From Actinospica sp035712985 (lineage in GTDB: Bacteria > Actinomycetota > Actinomycetes > Streptomycetales > Catenulisporaceae), in NCBI GenBank assembly GCA_035712985.1, contig DASTAE010000369.1, positions 1 through 64,000 of the forward strand: a DNA stretch of 64,000 bases, read 5' to 3'. Below are positions 26,257 to 35,777 of the stretch, piece by piece. The translations under genes were made by a program, and so were the position numbers. The notes under the pieces are model-generated. The model was not told the DNA's origin, did not search any database, and saw only the letters and a program-made list of their open reading frames with translations. Positions within the stretch are counted from its first letter, which is position 1. The number at the start of each line of letters is the position of its first letter.

Positions 26257-27906
26257 ATGCCGGAATGGATCGCGCGTTTCACGGACGAGGAGTCGGCTCG
26301 TGTCATCGCCGCCGAGGGCGACGTCGCGGAGGGCGGACCGCTGGCCGGGATCCGCTTCGCGGCGAAGGACAATATCGACGTCGCCGGGGTGCCGTCCTCG
26401 GCCGCGTTCGCCGCCCGCGCCGACACGCCCGCTGAGGCCTCGGCGTTCGCGGTGCGGCGGTTGATCCGTGCCGGGGCGATCCCTGCCGGGAAGACGAACC
26501 TCGATCAGTTCGCCACCGGTTTGGTGGGAACGCGCAGCCCCTACGGCGCGCCGCACGCGGTCGGCCATCCGCAGTACGTGTCGGGCGGCAGCAGTTCGGG
26601 CAGCGCGGTCGCGGTCGCGTCGGGGCAGGTCGATCTGGCGCTCGGGACGGACACCGCGGGCTCGGGTCGGGTTCCGGCGGCGTTCAACGGGATCGTGGGG
26701 CTCAAGCCGACGCGCGGACTGATCTCCACGTCGGGGGTGCTGCCCGCGTGCCGGTCGCTGGACTGCGTCAGCGTCTTCACGCGGACCGTGGGCGAGGCGC
26801 GCGCGGCGTTCGGGGTGCTCGCGGCGTTCGACCCCGCCGATGCGTACGCGCGTCCGATGCCGTCGCATCGCGGGCACCTTGCGGCCGTGCCGCGGGTCAT
26901 CGCGATTCCGTCGGGCGAGATCGACCTCGATCCGGAGCACCGCGTGGCCTGGGAGGCCGCGGTCGAGCGGGCGCGCGAGGTGGCTGAGTACCTCGTCGAG
27001 ATCGACATTGAGCCCTTCCTCGCCGCAGCGCGATTGCTGTATCAGGGTCCGTGGCTCGCCGAGCGGTGGAACGCGATCGCGCCGCTGCTCGGGGATGCCG
27101 GCCTCGAGCACCCGGACCTCGACCCGACCGTGCGGCGCGTGCTGACCGGTGCCGACGCGATCAGCGGCGCGGACACGTTCGCCGGATTCGACGAGCTCGC
27201 GCGGTTGCGGCGGCTGACCGAGCCGACCTGGGACGTGGCCGATGCGCTGCTGTTGCCGGTCACCCCCACCCATCCGACGCACGCGGAGGTCGCCGCGGAT
27301 CCGGTCGGGGCGAACTCGCGGCTCGGTACGTACACGAACTTCGTGAACCTGCTCGACCTGTGCGCGATCGCGGTGCCGGCCGGTCAGCGGACGGACGGGC
27401 TTCCGTTCGGCGTGCAGTTCATCGGGCCCGCGTTCGCCGACGACCGGCTGCTGGATCTGGCCGCGGCGTGGACCGGGGAGAAGGACGACGAGTACGCGGG
27501 GCGGCAGGTGCCGAGGCCGGGTTGGACGCGGCTGGCCGTCGTCGGCGCGCACCTGTCCGGGATGGCGCTGAACGGGCAACTGCGGGAGCTCGGCGGAACG
27601 CTGCATCGGCGGACTCGGACGGCGGCCGGATATCGGCTGTACCGGCTGCCCGGGCAGGAGCCCGCGCGCCCCGGGCTCTATCCGGTGGCAGCGGACGGGT
27701 CGGAGATCCTCGCGGAGGTCTGGGAGCTGCCGCAGCAGGGCCTCGCGGCGCTGCTGGAGACGGTCCCGGCGCCGCTCGGCTTCGGGCCGGTGACGCTCGC
27801 GGACGGCAGCGCCGCACTCGGGTTCGTCGCCCACGGCCCCGTTCCGCGGGGCGCGGTCGACGTCACCGAGTACGGCGGCTGGCGCGCGTACCGCGCTACG
27901 CGGTGA
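26257..27906 (+). CDS. atzF: Allophanate hydrolase
   Basis: A 549-residue amidase-signature enzyme converting allophanate to ammonia and CO2. The catalytic Lys is in RFAAKDNIDVAG, the Ser-cisSer motif is GGSSSGSAVA, the nucleophile region is GTDTAGSGRVPAAFNG, and the C-terminal domain (from about 425; VGAHLSGMALNGQL) is specific to allophanate hydrolases. It begins somewhat later than most family members but the fold core is complete. Last gene of the guanidine operon; its 3' end overlaps the convergent patatin gene by 11 bp. Confidence 0.94.
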   Translation: MPEWIARFTDEESARVIAAEGDVAEGGPLAGIRFAAKDNIDVAGVPSSAAFAARADTPAEASAFAVRRLIRAGAIPAGKTNLDQFATGLVGTRSPYGAPHAVGHPQYVSGGSSSGSAVAVASGQVDLALGTDTAGSGRVPAAFNGIVGLKPTRGLISTSGVLPACRSLDCVSVFTRTVGEARAAFGVLAAFDPADAYARPMPSHRGHLAAVPRVIAIPSGEIDLDPEHRVAWEAAVERAREVAEYLVEIDIEPFLAAARLLYQGPWLAERWNAIAPLLGDAGLEHPDLDPTVRRVLTGADAISGADTFAGFDELARLRRLTEPTWDVADALLLPVTPTHPTHAEVAADPVGANSRLGTYTNFVNLLDLCAIAVPAGQRTDGLPFGVQFIGPAFADDRLLDLAAAWTGEKDDEYAGRQVPRPGWTRLAVVGAHLSGMALNGQLRELGGTLHRRTRTAAGYRLYRLPGQEPARPGLYPVAADGSEILAEVWELPQQGLAALLETVPAPLGFGPVTLADGSAALGFVAHGPVPRGAVDVTEYGGWRAYRATR

Positions 27907-28939
27907 GCAGGTCGGAGCCGACCGGGTTCTCGCACTCGGTCGGGCCGAACCAGCAGTTCACCGCGCGGCGGCCGAACTCGAAGGCCTCCTGCAGCAGGTT
28001 CGTGTCCGTGGCCAGCCGGCTGACCGGCGGCACGTCCGGCGCCGGGCGGATCGAGAACACCGCCGAGCTGTGCGCGCCGAGGTGTTCCGCCTCGTACGCG
28101 GCCAGGTCGCGGTCGTCGTCGACCATGCGGGCGCGGCGGGCCAGGTAGGCGGCCTTGAGCTGCGGGGTGTGCCGGCGCAGCGCGACCTTGGCGACGAAGC
28201 GGGCGCCGAGGGACGGCGGGACGCTGTCCTCGCCGAGCTTCGTCGCGGGCACGTCGTGGATCGCCTTCGAGCGCAGCACCAGCACATGGGTCGCCCCGTC
28301 CCGCAGCGCCTGCCGGTACGGGATGGACTCGGCGAGCCCGGCGTCGAAGTAGCGGCGCCCGCCGAGCGCGACCGGGCGGCCGGCCAGCACCGGCAGCGCG
28401 GTGCTCGCGCGCAGCGCGAGTCGCAGGGCCTTGCCGTCGGTCATCTCGCTGAACAGGTCGCGCGGCTCGCCGGTGGCGATGTCCGTGGCGAGCAGGTGCA
28501 GCTCGATCGGGGTGTCTAGCACGGACGCGTAATCCAGCGGGTACTCGCGAATGTAAATATCTTCGACCAGCCGCTCGACGTCCACCATGGGCCGTCCGCG
28601 CAGCAGGTTCGTCGCGCGGATGCAGGCGCGGGTCAGCCGCGGGTCGATACAGCTGAGGATGCCCTGCGGCTTGGAGCTGAGCAGCCAGGCCGCGGTGAGC
28701 GCGCCGGCCGAGGCCCCGTAGACCGCGTCGAACGCGTTCAGCAGCCCGAGTTCGTGAATCGCCAGTGCCATGCCGGCCGACACGCTGCCGCGCATCCCGC
28801 CGCCCTCGATGGCCAGCGCGACGCGGTGGCCGTCCGTGCGCGCGCCGGGGCGGCTGCCCGCGGCCAGCCGGTCGGCGAGGACGGAGGTGATCCGCTGCTG
28901 GTCCTGATCCGTCGTGCCGCCGAGAAGCTCTCCCGCCAC
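27896..28939 (-). CDS. Patatin-like phospholipase
   Basis: A 347-residue acyl hydrolase with the Ser-Asp dyad of the patatin fold: oxyanion loop EGGGMRG near residue 45, nucleophile motif GASAG near 75, and the Asp in FDAGLAESIPY near 217. No signal peptide, so it acts in the cytoplasm or at the inner membrane face. It resembles bacterial YjjU-type patatins. GTG start at 28939 with GGGAGAG upstream. Confidence 0.88.
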   Translation of the reverse strand: MAGELLGGTTDQDQQRITSVLADRLAAGSRPGARTDGHRVALAIEGGGMRGSVSAGMALAIHELGLLNAFDAVYGASAGALTAAWLLSSKPQGILSCIDPRLTRACIRATNLLRGRPMVDVERLVEDIYIREYPLDYASVLDTPIELHLLATDIATGEPRDLFSEMTDGKALRLALRASTALPVLAGRPVALGGRRYFDAGLAESIPYRQALRDGATHVLVLRSKAIHDVPATKLGEDSVPPSLGARFVAKVALRRHTPQLKAAYLARRARMVDDDRDLAAYEAEHLGAHSSAVFSIRPAPDVPPVSRLATDTNLLQEAFEFGRRAVNCWFGPTECENPVGSDLLTA

Positions 28940-29107
28940 TGCCCTTCTCTCCCCTGGTCGCGGCCCTGGTGGGGCCGTGGTCCTCGTGTGGCCGCGGTGG
29001 GCTGGTGCCTACCGAGGGGAACGTACCCGGGGGTTGTGAACGGGAGATCTATCGTGGGCGACGCGTTCCTGAGCTTTGGGTATATCGCGCGGCGGGGCGC
29101 GGCCCGG
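28940..29107. other. Intergenic gap, no gene seen
   Basis: 168 bp between two minus-strand genes. It should hold the patatin promoter, but no clear boxes or strong hairpin are visible. Confidence 0.4.
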
Positions 29108-29947
29108 TCAGACGGCCTGCTCGCGGCGGCGGGAGAGCGCGGGGTGCGATCCGACGGCGACCAGGTCGGCGACGGCCTGGCGCGGGGTGCCCTCGGCGAG
29201 GTGGGTGCGGCCGACCAGGATGGCGTCGGCGTCCAGCTTCGCGCTGCTGATCAGGTCGCGGCGCGGGGTGGAGCCGCACTCGGTGACCCGCACGACGCCG
29301 TTCGGCACCAGCGGCAGCAGTTTCGCGAGCGTGGCCTGGATCTGCACCGAGCCGTCGGCGACGTACTGCGGGGGGCGCAGGAACAGGGTGCGGGCGTCGG
29401 CGCGCAGGGCGCGGACGAGGTCGCGGGCGGTGCAGACCTCGACGACGGGGGTCAGGCCGATGCTCGCGGAGCGCTCGACGAGCGAGACCAGGGCCTCGTC
29501 GTGCAGGGTGGCGGCGGACAGCAGCACGAGGCTGGCGCCGTGCGCGCGGGCCTCCCAGAGCTGGTAGCTGGTCAGCACGGGGTCCAGGCACAGTAGCGGG
29601 GTCTGGGTGTGCACGTTGGCGTCGTTCATGGCGTTCAGGGAGCTGCCGACGCCGTTGGCGCCGGGGCGGACCGGGACGGCGATGACGCCGGCGCCTCCCG
29701 CCTCGTACTCCTCGGCGAGGTGGCCGGGGGCGGCGTGCGCCGGGTCGAGTTCCGCGACGACGACGATGTGCTCGCTGCCGAGAGCCTCTTTGCCGTTGAG
29801 GGGCGTGGGCCGGTCCAGGGCGCGGGTGCGGATCTCGTCGAGCGGGACCGCGGCCTGCCGCGCGGCGACCCGGGCGAGGGCCTGGCGGGCGACGGCCGTT
29901 ATGGGGGAGGTGGCGGCCCGATCCTGACGCGCGACCGGCTTGTGCAA
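29108..29947 (-). CDS. Indole-3-glycerol-phosphate synthase-like protein lacking catalytic residues
   Basis: A 279-residue protein with the TrpC (beta/alpha)8 pattern: VVVAELDPA (60s), EEYEAGGAGVIAV, LTSYQLWEARAHGASLVLL, LTPVVEVCTARDL and LDADAILVGRTHLAEGTPRQAV. The general Glu positions (Glu66, Glu170) remain, but the catalytic lysines of the EIKRxSPS and KDF motifs are replaced (Asp68 and Leu121), the Asn of the GxNNR motif is gone, and the ESG motif reads ECG. It is therefore unlikely to make indoleglycerol phosphate. The TTG start at 29947 has a strong GAGGAGG site. No trp neighbours. Confidence 0.8.
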   Translation of the reverse strand: MHKPVARQDRAATSPITAVARQALARVAARQAAVPLDEIRTRALDRPTPLNGKEALGSEHIVVVAELDPAHAAPGHLAEEYEAGGAGVIAVPVRPGANGVGSSLNAMNDANVHTQTPLLCLDPVLTSYQLWEARAHGASLVLLSAATLHDEALVSLVERSASIGLTPVVEVCTARDLVRALRADARTLFLRPPQYVADGSVQIQATLAKLLPLVPNGVVRVTECGSTPRRDLISSAKLDADAILVGRTHLAEGTPRQAVADLVAVGSHPALSRRREQAV

Positions 29948-30116
29948 CGCTGCCTCCTCGGTGACGGGGTCTCAGCCTCGGCCGAGACTTGCCCGATACA
30001 GAAAGAAGCTAACCCAATCCCCGGGTCGAAGACCAAATCGATCTTGCTGACCTGCGGAAACGCCGTGTTAAATGCGTGTTCTCGAATCCCGACGAACGCG
30101 GTGTCAAGGCCCTGTT
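29948..30116 (-). promoter_or_regulatory. Leader region of the TrpC-like gene
   Basis: 169 bp relatively rich in A/T. It contains a GTCTC/GAGAC inverted repeat around a CTCGGCCGAG palindrome at about 29961-29985. The promoter of the TrpC-like gene presumably lies here. I do not see a Trp-codon leader peptide. Confidence 0.3.
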
Positions 30117-33100
30117 TCAGCTGACCTCGATCGCGGTCGCCGGCCGGTAGACGAGCCTGCCGTGGCAGGCGGCGCGTGCCAGGGCCCAGCTATGCGTGCC
30201 CGGGCGGGCGCCGGGCGCGGCGGTCGCGGTGAAGGTCAGCGTGGCGGCGGCGCCGGGCTCGAGCTCGAAGGGCAGCACGCGCGGGGTGACGGTGAGGTCG
30301 CCGTCTCCGATCCAGGTGCCGTAGGGGCTGATCAGCGCCACCTCGCCGCGGATCGGGCTCGCGGCGAGGTTCGTCAGGCGCACCGGGAGCTCGGCGGACC
30401 CGCCGGGGGCGAGCCGGACCGGAGTCCAGTCGGTGGCGACGTCGACGAGCTCGTCGGCCGCCGTGTCGCCGACGCGGAGGATCGCGGTGTCCTCGACGGT
30501 CTGGCCGTCCTCGTCCCGGATGCGGGCGGCTACGACGTGCAGGCCGGGTACGGCGGACGTGCCGAAGGGCACGGAGAACGCGGCGTGCTCGCCGGGAGCG
30601 AGCTTGTAGGACAGGTCGGCCGGCTCGGCCGTGACGCCGTCGGGCAGGACCAGTTCGACGGTCCCGCTCGCCGCGCGCCCGCTGCAACTCACCGTGATCG
30701 CTAAGGAGCTTTCCGTGATGCCGATATGGGTGGAGATCGGCAGGTTGCCGATCGGGGCGGGGCCGGCGTCGTGCAGCCAGTAGCGGGCGAAGACGGGTTG
30801 CACGGGCTCTGCGATACGGGCCAGGGGCCGACGGGATCCGGGGATGTTGCGCGACGCGGGCCTGACGCGCACGGTCGCGACGTCGGCGGGGGAGAGGTCC
30901 AGCGTCACCGAGGAGGCGTCGAGGGCGGAGAGGACCTCGCCGGGATTCTCCTCCAGAAGGTCGGTCCGGCGCGCGCTCTCGATGCCGCCGTGCACCCGCA
31001 GCGTGGCCGTCCTCGCGGTGCCGGTGGACTCGTAGATACGGAAGCTGATCTCCCCTTCGCCGTCCGCCGAGGCGCCGGTCGCCAGCGGATTGCCCGCGGC
31101 CTTCGCGGTCGTCAGCAGGACGTCGGGCGGGGAGACGGAGACGAGGCTGAGCTCGGCGGGCAGCGTCGCGCCGGCCGTCGCGGCGGCCTGCCCGGCGCGC
31201 ACCGGATGGTTCACCTCCTGGCCGATCCGGGAGAACGAGCGCCGGCGCCAGTCTCCCGGCCCCGCGACGATGCTCAGGCCGAAGGTGTGCGACCAGTGCT
31301 GCCACGCGAAGCTCGAGCCGTCCGGCGCGGTACGGCGCTCGCCCTCGATCCAGTACTGCGAGGGGAATCCGCTGCACGCGCGCATCAGGTTCACGCTCAG
31401 CGCGCCCGCGGAGTCCGCCACGAAGCCGGACGTGCCCTGGTTGACGACGGCGATCGAGTAGTCCTCGGCGGGCTCGCTCGTCGACGCGAGGCCGCCCGGG
31501 ACCGGGACCTCGACAGCGGCGTCGGCGAGGTCTTCGATGAGCGCCGCGATCGCCGCCGTGGACGAGCGGATGATGAGGACCGGCAGGTCGCGCGGGCCGC
31601 GCAGGTCGGCGTCGGGGACCCACTGCTCGCGCCGCGTGCGGAGCGCGGGGACGAACACGCGCCCGTTCACGTCGAGGGCCTCGCGGTAGGCCGGTCCCGC
31701 GTCATCGAGGACGGCGGCCGCGAACGCGTTGTCGCGGCCGAGCACGATGCGCACGTCCGGGAGGTTCGAGTCCGCGTCGAGGGCGCCGTACCGCTCTCCG
31801 TCGGGCCGGGTCAGCGTCGAGGTCACGCCCTTCGCGGCCAGCGCCGCGATCAGGGCCCGCACCTGCTCCGCGCGGTCCGGGGAGGTGTCGTCGACGACCT
31901 CGGCGACGCCGATCGCGTGCGCGTCGTCCGCGTCGCGGTCCTCCCGGCGCAGGTTAAGCCGCACGGCCGACGACAGGCCGGCCCACGTGTGCGCGGGGCT
32001 GTCCAGCGTCCACAGGCTCTGCGCCGCGTCCGCGTCGGGGAAGCCGAAGGAGCGGCCCACGGCGCCGAATCCGACCTCCGCCACCGGCAGCAGGCCCGGG
32101 GCGTCGAACTGGAAGCGGGCGCGCAGCAGGTGGTCCTGGCCGATCGATCCGTCCACGCACGTCGTCAGGTCGACGCGGTCGATCCCGTGCAGCAGGCTGG
32201 TGATCTGCGTGACGCGCAGGCCCGCGAGATCGGTCGCGGAGACGATCCGGGAGCCGAGCGCGCTGGTCTCCACGTGCACGAACGCGGCGGGCCCGGCGCC
32301 GGTGGCGACTCCCGGGCCGGTCGGCAGCAGGTGCCACGGGCCCTCGCCCCAGTAGTCGTGGTCCGCGAGCTCGGCCTGCAGGGTGAGCTCGGCGGCGAGG
32401 CCTCCGGAGCGCACGAGCTCGCGGCCCGTGCCGCGCTCGATGACGCTGGACAGCGCGCCGCCGCGCGTCGGATCGGCCTCGACGATGAACGCGTCGTTCG
32501 AGATGCGCGGCGGGCCGTCGATCACGGTCCACGCGGCGGGCACGTCGTCGGCGGGAAGCAGGCGGTAGGCGCGGTAGCCGAGCGAGGGCAGCGAGGCCGC
32601 CAGGAACGAGAGCGTGATCTCCGCGAGGGAGCCGTCGTCGCGGCGTACGAGGGACTCCGTGACGGCCGGAACGTCGGCGATACGGATACCTGCGAAGCCG
32701 TCCGCAGCGGAGAATCGAAGCGTCACGGTCGCGACCGCGTCGCGCTCGAAGGACAGGGTGTTGACGGCGAGGATCGCGTGCTGCCCGTCGAAGGACACGT
32801 GCCGGGCCAGGAAGTCGATCGAGCCGTCGACGACCTCGCGGCCGAGCTCGTCCGCCTCGCGCCAGCCGTTCAGCAGATCCAGGTACACCTGGTCTGACTC
32901 GGTGCCGGTGATCGCGTCGTGGTGCGCGCCGTACACGAGCTGCCGCCAGGCCTTGTCCAGCGCCTCGTGCGGGTAGCGCGCGCCGAGCAGCGTGGCCAGC
33001 GAAGCGATCCGCTCGCCGTCGAGGACGGCGGCCTCGGCCGCGCGCTGCGCCTGCTTCGTGTCGATGTACGACACGTCCTTGCCGGTGTACACCGGGTTCA

Positions 33101-34310
33101 TATCCCGGGTCTGCATGCTGATGACCGTGTTGCGGCGCTCCGCGTCGGCGCGCACCGCGGCGAAGAAGTCGCGCGGGATGCCGACCTGGAAGCGCGGCCA
33201 CACGTAGCGCGCGTTCCACTCCCGGTGGATCTGCGTGCAGAACCGCGAGGGCACGTTGTGGTCGTGGCCGACCGGCAGCAGCACGTTGCGGGTCGCGGCG
33301 ACCTTCTTCAGGTCCGTGTACTTCTCGTAGGCCTTCTGCATCGACTCCTCGAGGGTGTCGACGCGCTCGATGTCCCAGCCGGCCACGTAGTGGTCCGCCA
33401 GGTACCCGGTGAGCACGCCGCGGCCCGAGGGGGAGATCCACTCGAACTCGGAGGGGAACTGCTGGCGCGTGATGTCCCCGGTGTGCCGCTTGGCGCCGAC
33501 GTGATGCCAGGGCCCGCGCGCCCACACGCTCGAATCCATCCCCGCGTCGGCCACCAGGCCGGGATACGCGGGGTCGTGCCCGAACACGTCGACCATCCAC
33601 GCCGAGCGCGGCTCGCCGCCGAGCACGTCGCGCTGGTAGCCCATGCCGTACACGAGGTTGCGCACGGTCGACTCGGGGTGGGTCAGGTTCGTGTTGGCCT
33701 CGTTGTAGCTGCCGCCGACCAGCTCCACCCGGCCCTCGCGCATCAGCCTCCTGAGGTCCGCGCGGTCGCCGGGGAACTGGTCCCAGTACGGCTTGAGGTA
33801 GTCGACCTCGGCGAGCACGAACGCGTAGTCCGCGTCGTCCCGGGCGGCGTCGACATGGGCGCGCACCAGGTCGAAGGCGGACAGCTGGAAGGGCATCCGC
33901 TTCTCCTGCGCGCCCGGCAGGTCCAGCCAGGTCTCGGTGAACCCGGCCTGCGTGTTCCACCAGACCGGGTCGTAGTGGAAGTGCGAGATCATCCACATCG
34001 TCCAGCCGGACTCGGCGCGCGTCACCCGCGCCGGCAGGGTGACGCGCGCCTGCTCCGTCTCGACGATCGCCGTGGCCTGGTACGTCCCGCCCTCGACCGA
34101 GGGCGCGCGGAAGACGATCCCGACCTCGACGACCGCCGGCTCCCCGGAGCCCGCGGGTGCGGCCGCGGGCTCCGGAGTCTCCACCAGCGGACCCTCGATC
34201 CGCACCGTCGCCGGCGCGGTGAGGCCCTCGATCACCACCCTGGTCAGCTGTCGCGGGCTGTCGAGGGTCCCGACGAACAGGTCCGTGTCGTGGACGGCGG
34301 TGATCCGCAT
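30117..34310 (-). CDS. Alpha-mannosidase, glycoside hydrolase family 38
   Basis: A 1397-residue retaining glycosidase. Zinc-site motif HFHYDPVWWN at 110-119 and nucleophile Asp241 in WMVDVFGHDP are GH38 hallmarks; HHDAITGTE later in the chain supports it. The long C-terminal part (about 1150-1397) contains two beta-sandwich NEW3-like units (LPDGVTAEPADLSYKLAPGE; ATDWTPVRLAPGGSAELPV), unusual but known. No signal peptide, so it would act on imported manno-oligosaccharides. It is the last gene of an importer operon, 36 bp after the binding-protein gene. Confidence 0.9.
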   Translation of the reverse strand: MRITAVHDTDLFVGTLDSPRQLTRVVIEGLTAPATVRIEGPLVETPEPAAAPAGSGEPAVVEVGIVFRAPSVEGGTYQATAIVETEQARVTLPARVTRAESGWTMWMISHFHYDPVWWNTQAGFTETWLDLPGAQEKRMPFQLSAFDLVRAHVDAARDDADYAFVLAEVDYLKPYWDQFPGDRADLRRLMREGRVELVGGSYNEANTNLTHPESTVRNLVYGMGYQRDVLGGEPRSAWMVDVFGHDPAYPGLVADAGMDSSVWARGPWHHVGAKRHTGDITRQQFPSEFEWISPSGRGVLTGYLADHYVAGWDIERVDTLEESMQKAYEKYTDLKKVAATRNVLLPVGHDHNVPSRFCTQIHREWNARYVWPRFQVGIPRDFFAAVRADAERRNTVISMQTRDMNPVYTGKDVSYIDTKQAQRAAEAAVLDGERIASLATLLGARYPHEALDKAWRQLVYGAHHDAITGTESDQVYLDLLNGWREADELGREVVDGSIDFLARHVSFDGQHAILAVNTLSFERDAVATVTLRFSAADGFAGIRIADVPAVTESLVRRDDGSLAEITLSFLAASLPSLGYRAYRLLPADDVPAAWTVIDGPPRISNDAFIVEADPTRGGALSSVIERGTGRELVRSGGLAAELTLQAELADHDYWGEGPWHLLPTGPGVATGAGPAAFVHVETSALGSRIVSATDLAGLRVTQITSLLHGIDRVDLTTCVDGSIGQDHLLRARFQFDAPGLLPVAEVGFGAVGRSFGFPDADAAQSLWTLDSPAHTWAGLSSAVRLNLRREDRDADDAHAIGVAEVVDDTSPDRAEQVRALIAALAAKGVTSTLTRPDGERYGALDADSNLPDVRIVLGRDNAFAAAVLDDAGPAYREALDVNGRVFVPALRTRREQWVPDADLRGPRDLPVLIIRSSTAAIAALIEDLADAAVEVPVPGGLASTSEPAEDYSIAVVNQGTSGFVADSAGALSVNLMRACSGFPSQYWIEGERRTAPDGSSFAWQHWSHTFGLSIVAGPGDWRRRSFSRIGQEVNHPVRAGQAAATAGATLPAELSLVSVSPPDVLLTTAKAAGNPLATGASADGEGEISFRIYESTGTARTATLRVHGGIESARRTDLLEENPGEVLSALDASSVTLDLSPADVATVRVRPASRNIPGSRRPLARIAEPVQPVFARYWLHDAGPAPIGNLPISTHIGITESSLAITVSCSGRAASGTVELVLPDGVTAEPADLSYKLAPGEHAAFSVPFGTSAVPGLHVVAARIRDEDGQTVEDTAILRVGDTAADELVDVATDWTPVRLAPGGSAELPVRLTNLAASPIRGEVALISPYGTWIGDGDLTVTPRVLPFELEPGAAATLTFTATAAPGARPGTHSWALARAACHGRLVYRPATAIEVS

Positions 34311-34346
34311 GGCAGAGTTTTTCTTCTCTAGTCGAGCGGGGGAGGC

Positions 34347-35669
34347 TTAGGCCGCGGCCTGGGCGAGGATCGTCTTGGCCTGGGCGAAGAACGAGCTCAC
34401 GCCCGCCGAGACCGACTGCTTGCCGAAGGCCACCGCGGAGGAGATGTTGCCGAGCGCGGTCTTCACGTCGCCGTATCCGGGCGGGGAGGACGGCGTGGTC
34501 GGCAGGCCGTCCGCGGCCACCTGCTGGTTGACGTAGTTGCCGTAGGTGACGTCGATCTTCGCCGACGCGCTGAGCAGCGGCAGCAGCTCGGTCTCGGCCA
34601 GCTGCGACGGCGGCAGGCCGCGCTGCGTCGTCATGATCTTGATCGCGTCCTTGTCCGTCAGGAAGAAGTCGATCAGCTTGGCCGCGCCGGCCGGGTTGCT
34701 GCTCTTGGTCGGGATGACCAGCAGCACGCCGCCGTTCAGGGCCTGCCCGGACTTCCCGTTCGTGCCGCGCGGCACGATGATCTCGCCGAGCTTCGCGGTC
34801 ATCAGCGGGGCGATCTGCGCCAGGCCCCAGCCCATCGTCAGGGCCACGGAGCCGTTGACGAAGGGGTTGGTCGAGTCGGCGTTGCCGTAGTTCGCGACCT
34901 GGTCGGCCGGGGCGCACGCGCCGGTCTTGCGCAGGCCGGCCCAGTAGTTCCACCAGTCGCCGAGGTCGGTCGCGTCGAAGCCGAGCGCGCCGGCGTCGGT
35001 GTAGAGGTCCTTGCCGCGCTGGCGCAGCCACGGCTGCAGCGCGCCCGAGTCGTCGCCGGAGGCGTCGTTCGCGCCCCACTTGCCCGAGCCCCAGGCCTTC
35101 GCGACCTCGTTGGTGATGGTGCTGAAGTCGTCCCAGGTCCAGGCGTTCGTCGGGTAGGCGATCTTCAGCTTGTCGAGCACGGTCTCGTTGTAGAGCACCG
35201 GCGCGTAGCCGGAGCCGGACGGGATGCCGTAGTGCACGCCCTTGACCACGCCCGCCGACTGCAGCGGCGTGAACAGCACGCTGGTGTCGATCGTCTTCGG
35301 GATGTACGTGGACAGGTCGGCCAGCACGCCCTTCGCGGCGTAGGTGCTGGTCAGCGCGGTGTCCATCTGGAAGACGTCCGGCGGGGTGCCGCCCGCGAAC
35401 TCGGTGTTCAGCTTGTCGAAGTAGCCGTTGTAGCCGGAGTACTGCGCGGTCACCTTGATGCCGGTCTTCTGGGTGAAGACCTTCAGCGCCGACTGGTACG
35501 CCTCGTTGCGGGACGTGCCGCCCCACCAGCGGAAGACGAGCGAGTCGCCCGCTGTGCCGGTGGAGCCGCCGGTGCTGGAGGAGGAGCTGAAGTCGGAGCA
35601 GCCGGCCATCGCAAAAGCCGCGGCGCCCGCACCGAGGCCGAGGAAGCCTCTTCTGGACAGTTCTGACAT
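34347..35669 (-). CDS. Sugar ABC transporter substrate-binding lipoprotein
   Basis: A 440-residue family-1 extracellular solute-binding protein. The N-terminus combines a twin-arginine motif (SRRGFLG) with a lipobox (AMAGC, Cys24), so it is probably a Tat-exported lipoprotein. It has the features of carbohydrate-binding members (VFRWWGGTSRNEAYQ, FAGGTPPDVFQMDT). Located between its permeases and the GH38 mannosidase, it is likely to bind mannose-containing oligosaccharides. Confidence 0.93.
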   Translation of the reverse strand: MSELSRRGFLGLGAGAAAFAMAGCSDFSSSSSTGGSTGTAGDSLVFRWWGGTSRNEAYQSALKVFTQKTGIKVTAQYSGYNGYFDKLNTEFAGGTPPDVFQMDTALTSTYAAKGVLADLSTYIPKTIDTSVLFTPLQSAGVVKGVHYGIPSGSGYAPVLYNETVLDKLKIAYPTNAWTWDDFSTITNEVAKAWGSGKWGANDASGDDSGALQPWLRQRGKDLYTDAGALGFDATDLGDWWNYWAGLRKTGACAPADQVANYGNADSTNPFVNGSVALTMGWGLAQIAPLMTAKLGEIIVPRGTNGKSGQALNGGVLLVIPTKSSNPAGAAKLIDFFLTDKDAIKIMTTQRGLPPSQLAETELLPLLSASAKIDVTYGNYVNQQVAADGLPTTPSSPPGYGDVKTALGNISSAVAFGKQSVSAGVSSFFAQAKTILAQAAA

Positions 35670-35777
35670 GTGAGGGCAACTTTCTCTACGTTGAGCGAAG
35701 GGGGAGGGAGGTGCGGCTGTGCAGTTGTGCGGGTAACGCCGCTGGGTGGGCGGCGGGACTGGGGAGGGCCGGGCGGG

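Noticed and set aside
29948..30116. Tryptophan attenuator before the TrpC-like gene
   Set aside because: No short frame with tandem Trp codons and no anti-terminator pair were found.
30726..32897. A 723-codon open frame on the plus strand inside the mannosidase gene
   Set aside because: It is antisense to a clear GH38 enzyme, is Gly/Arg/Ala-rich with no recognisable domain, and arises because high GC removes stop codons.
31954..35679. A 1241-codon minus-strand frame overlapping the binding protein and mannosidase
   Set aside because: Same strand but different frame from two supported genes; composition is Arg/Gly-rich low complexity.
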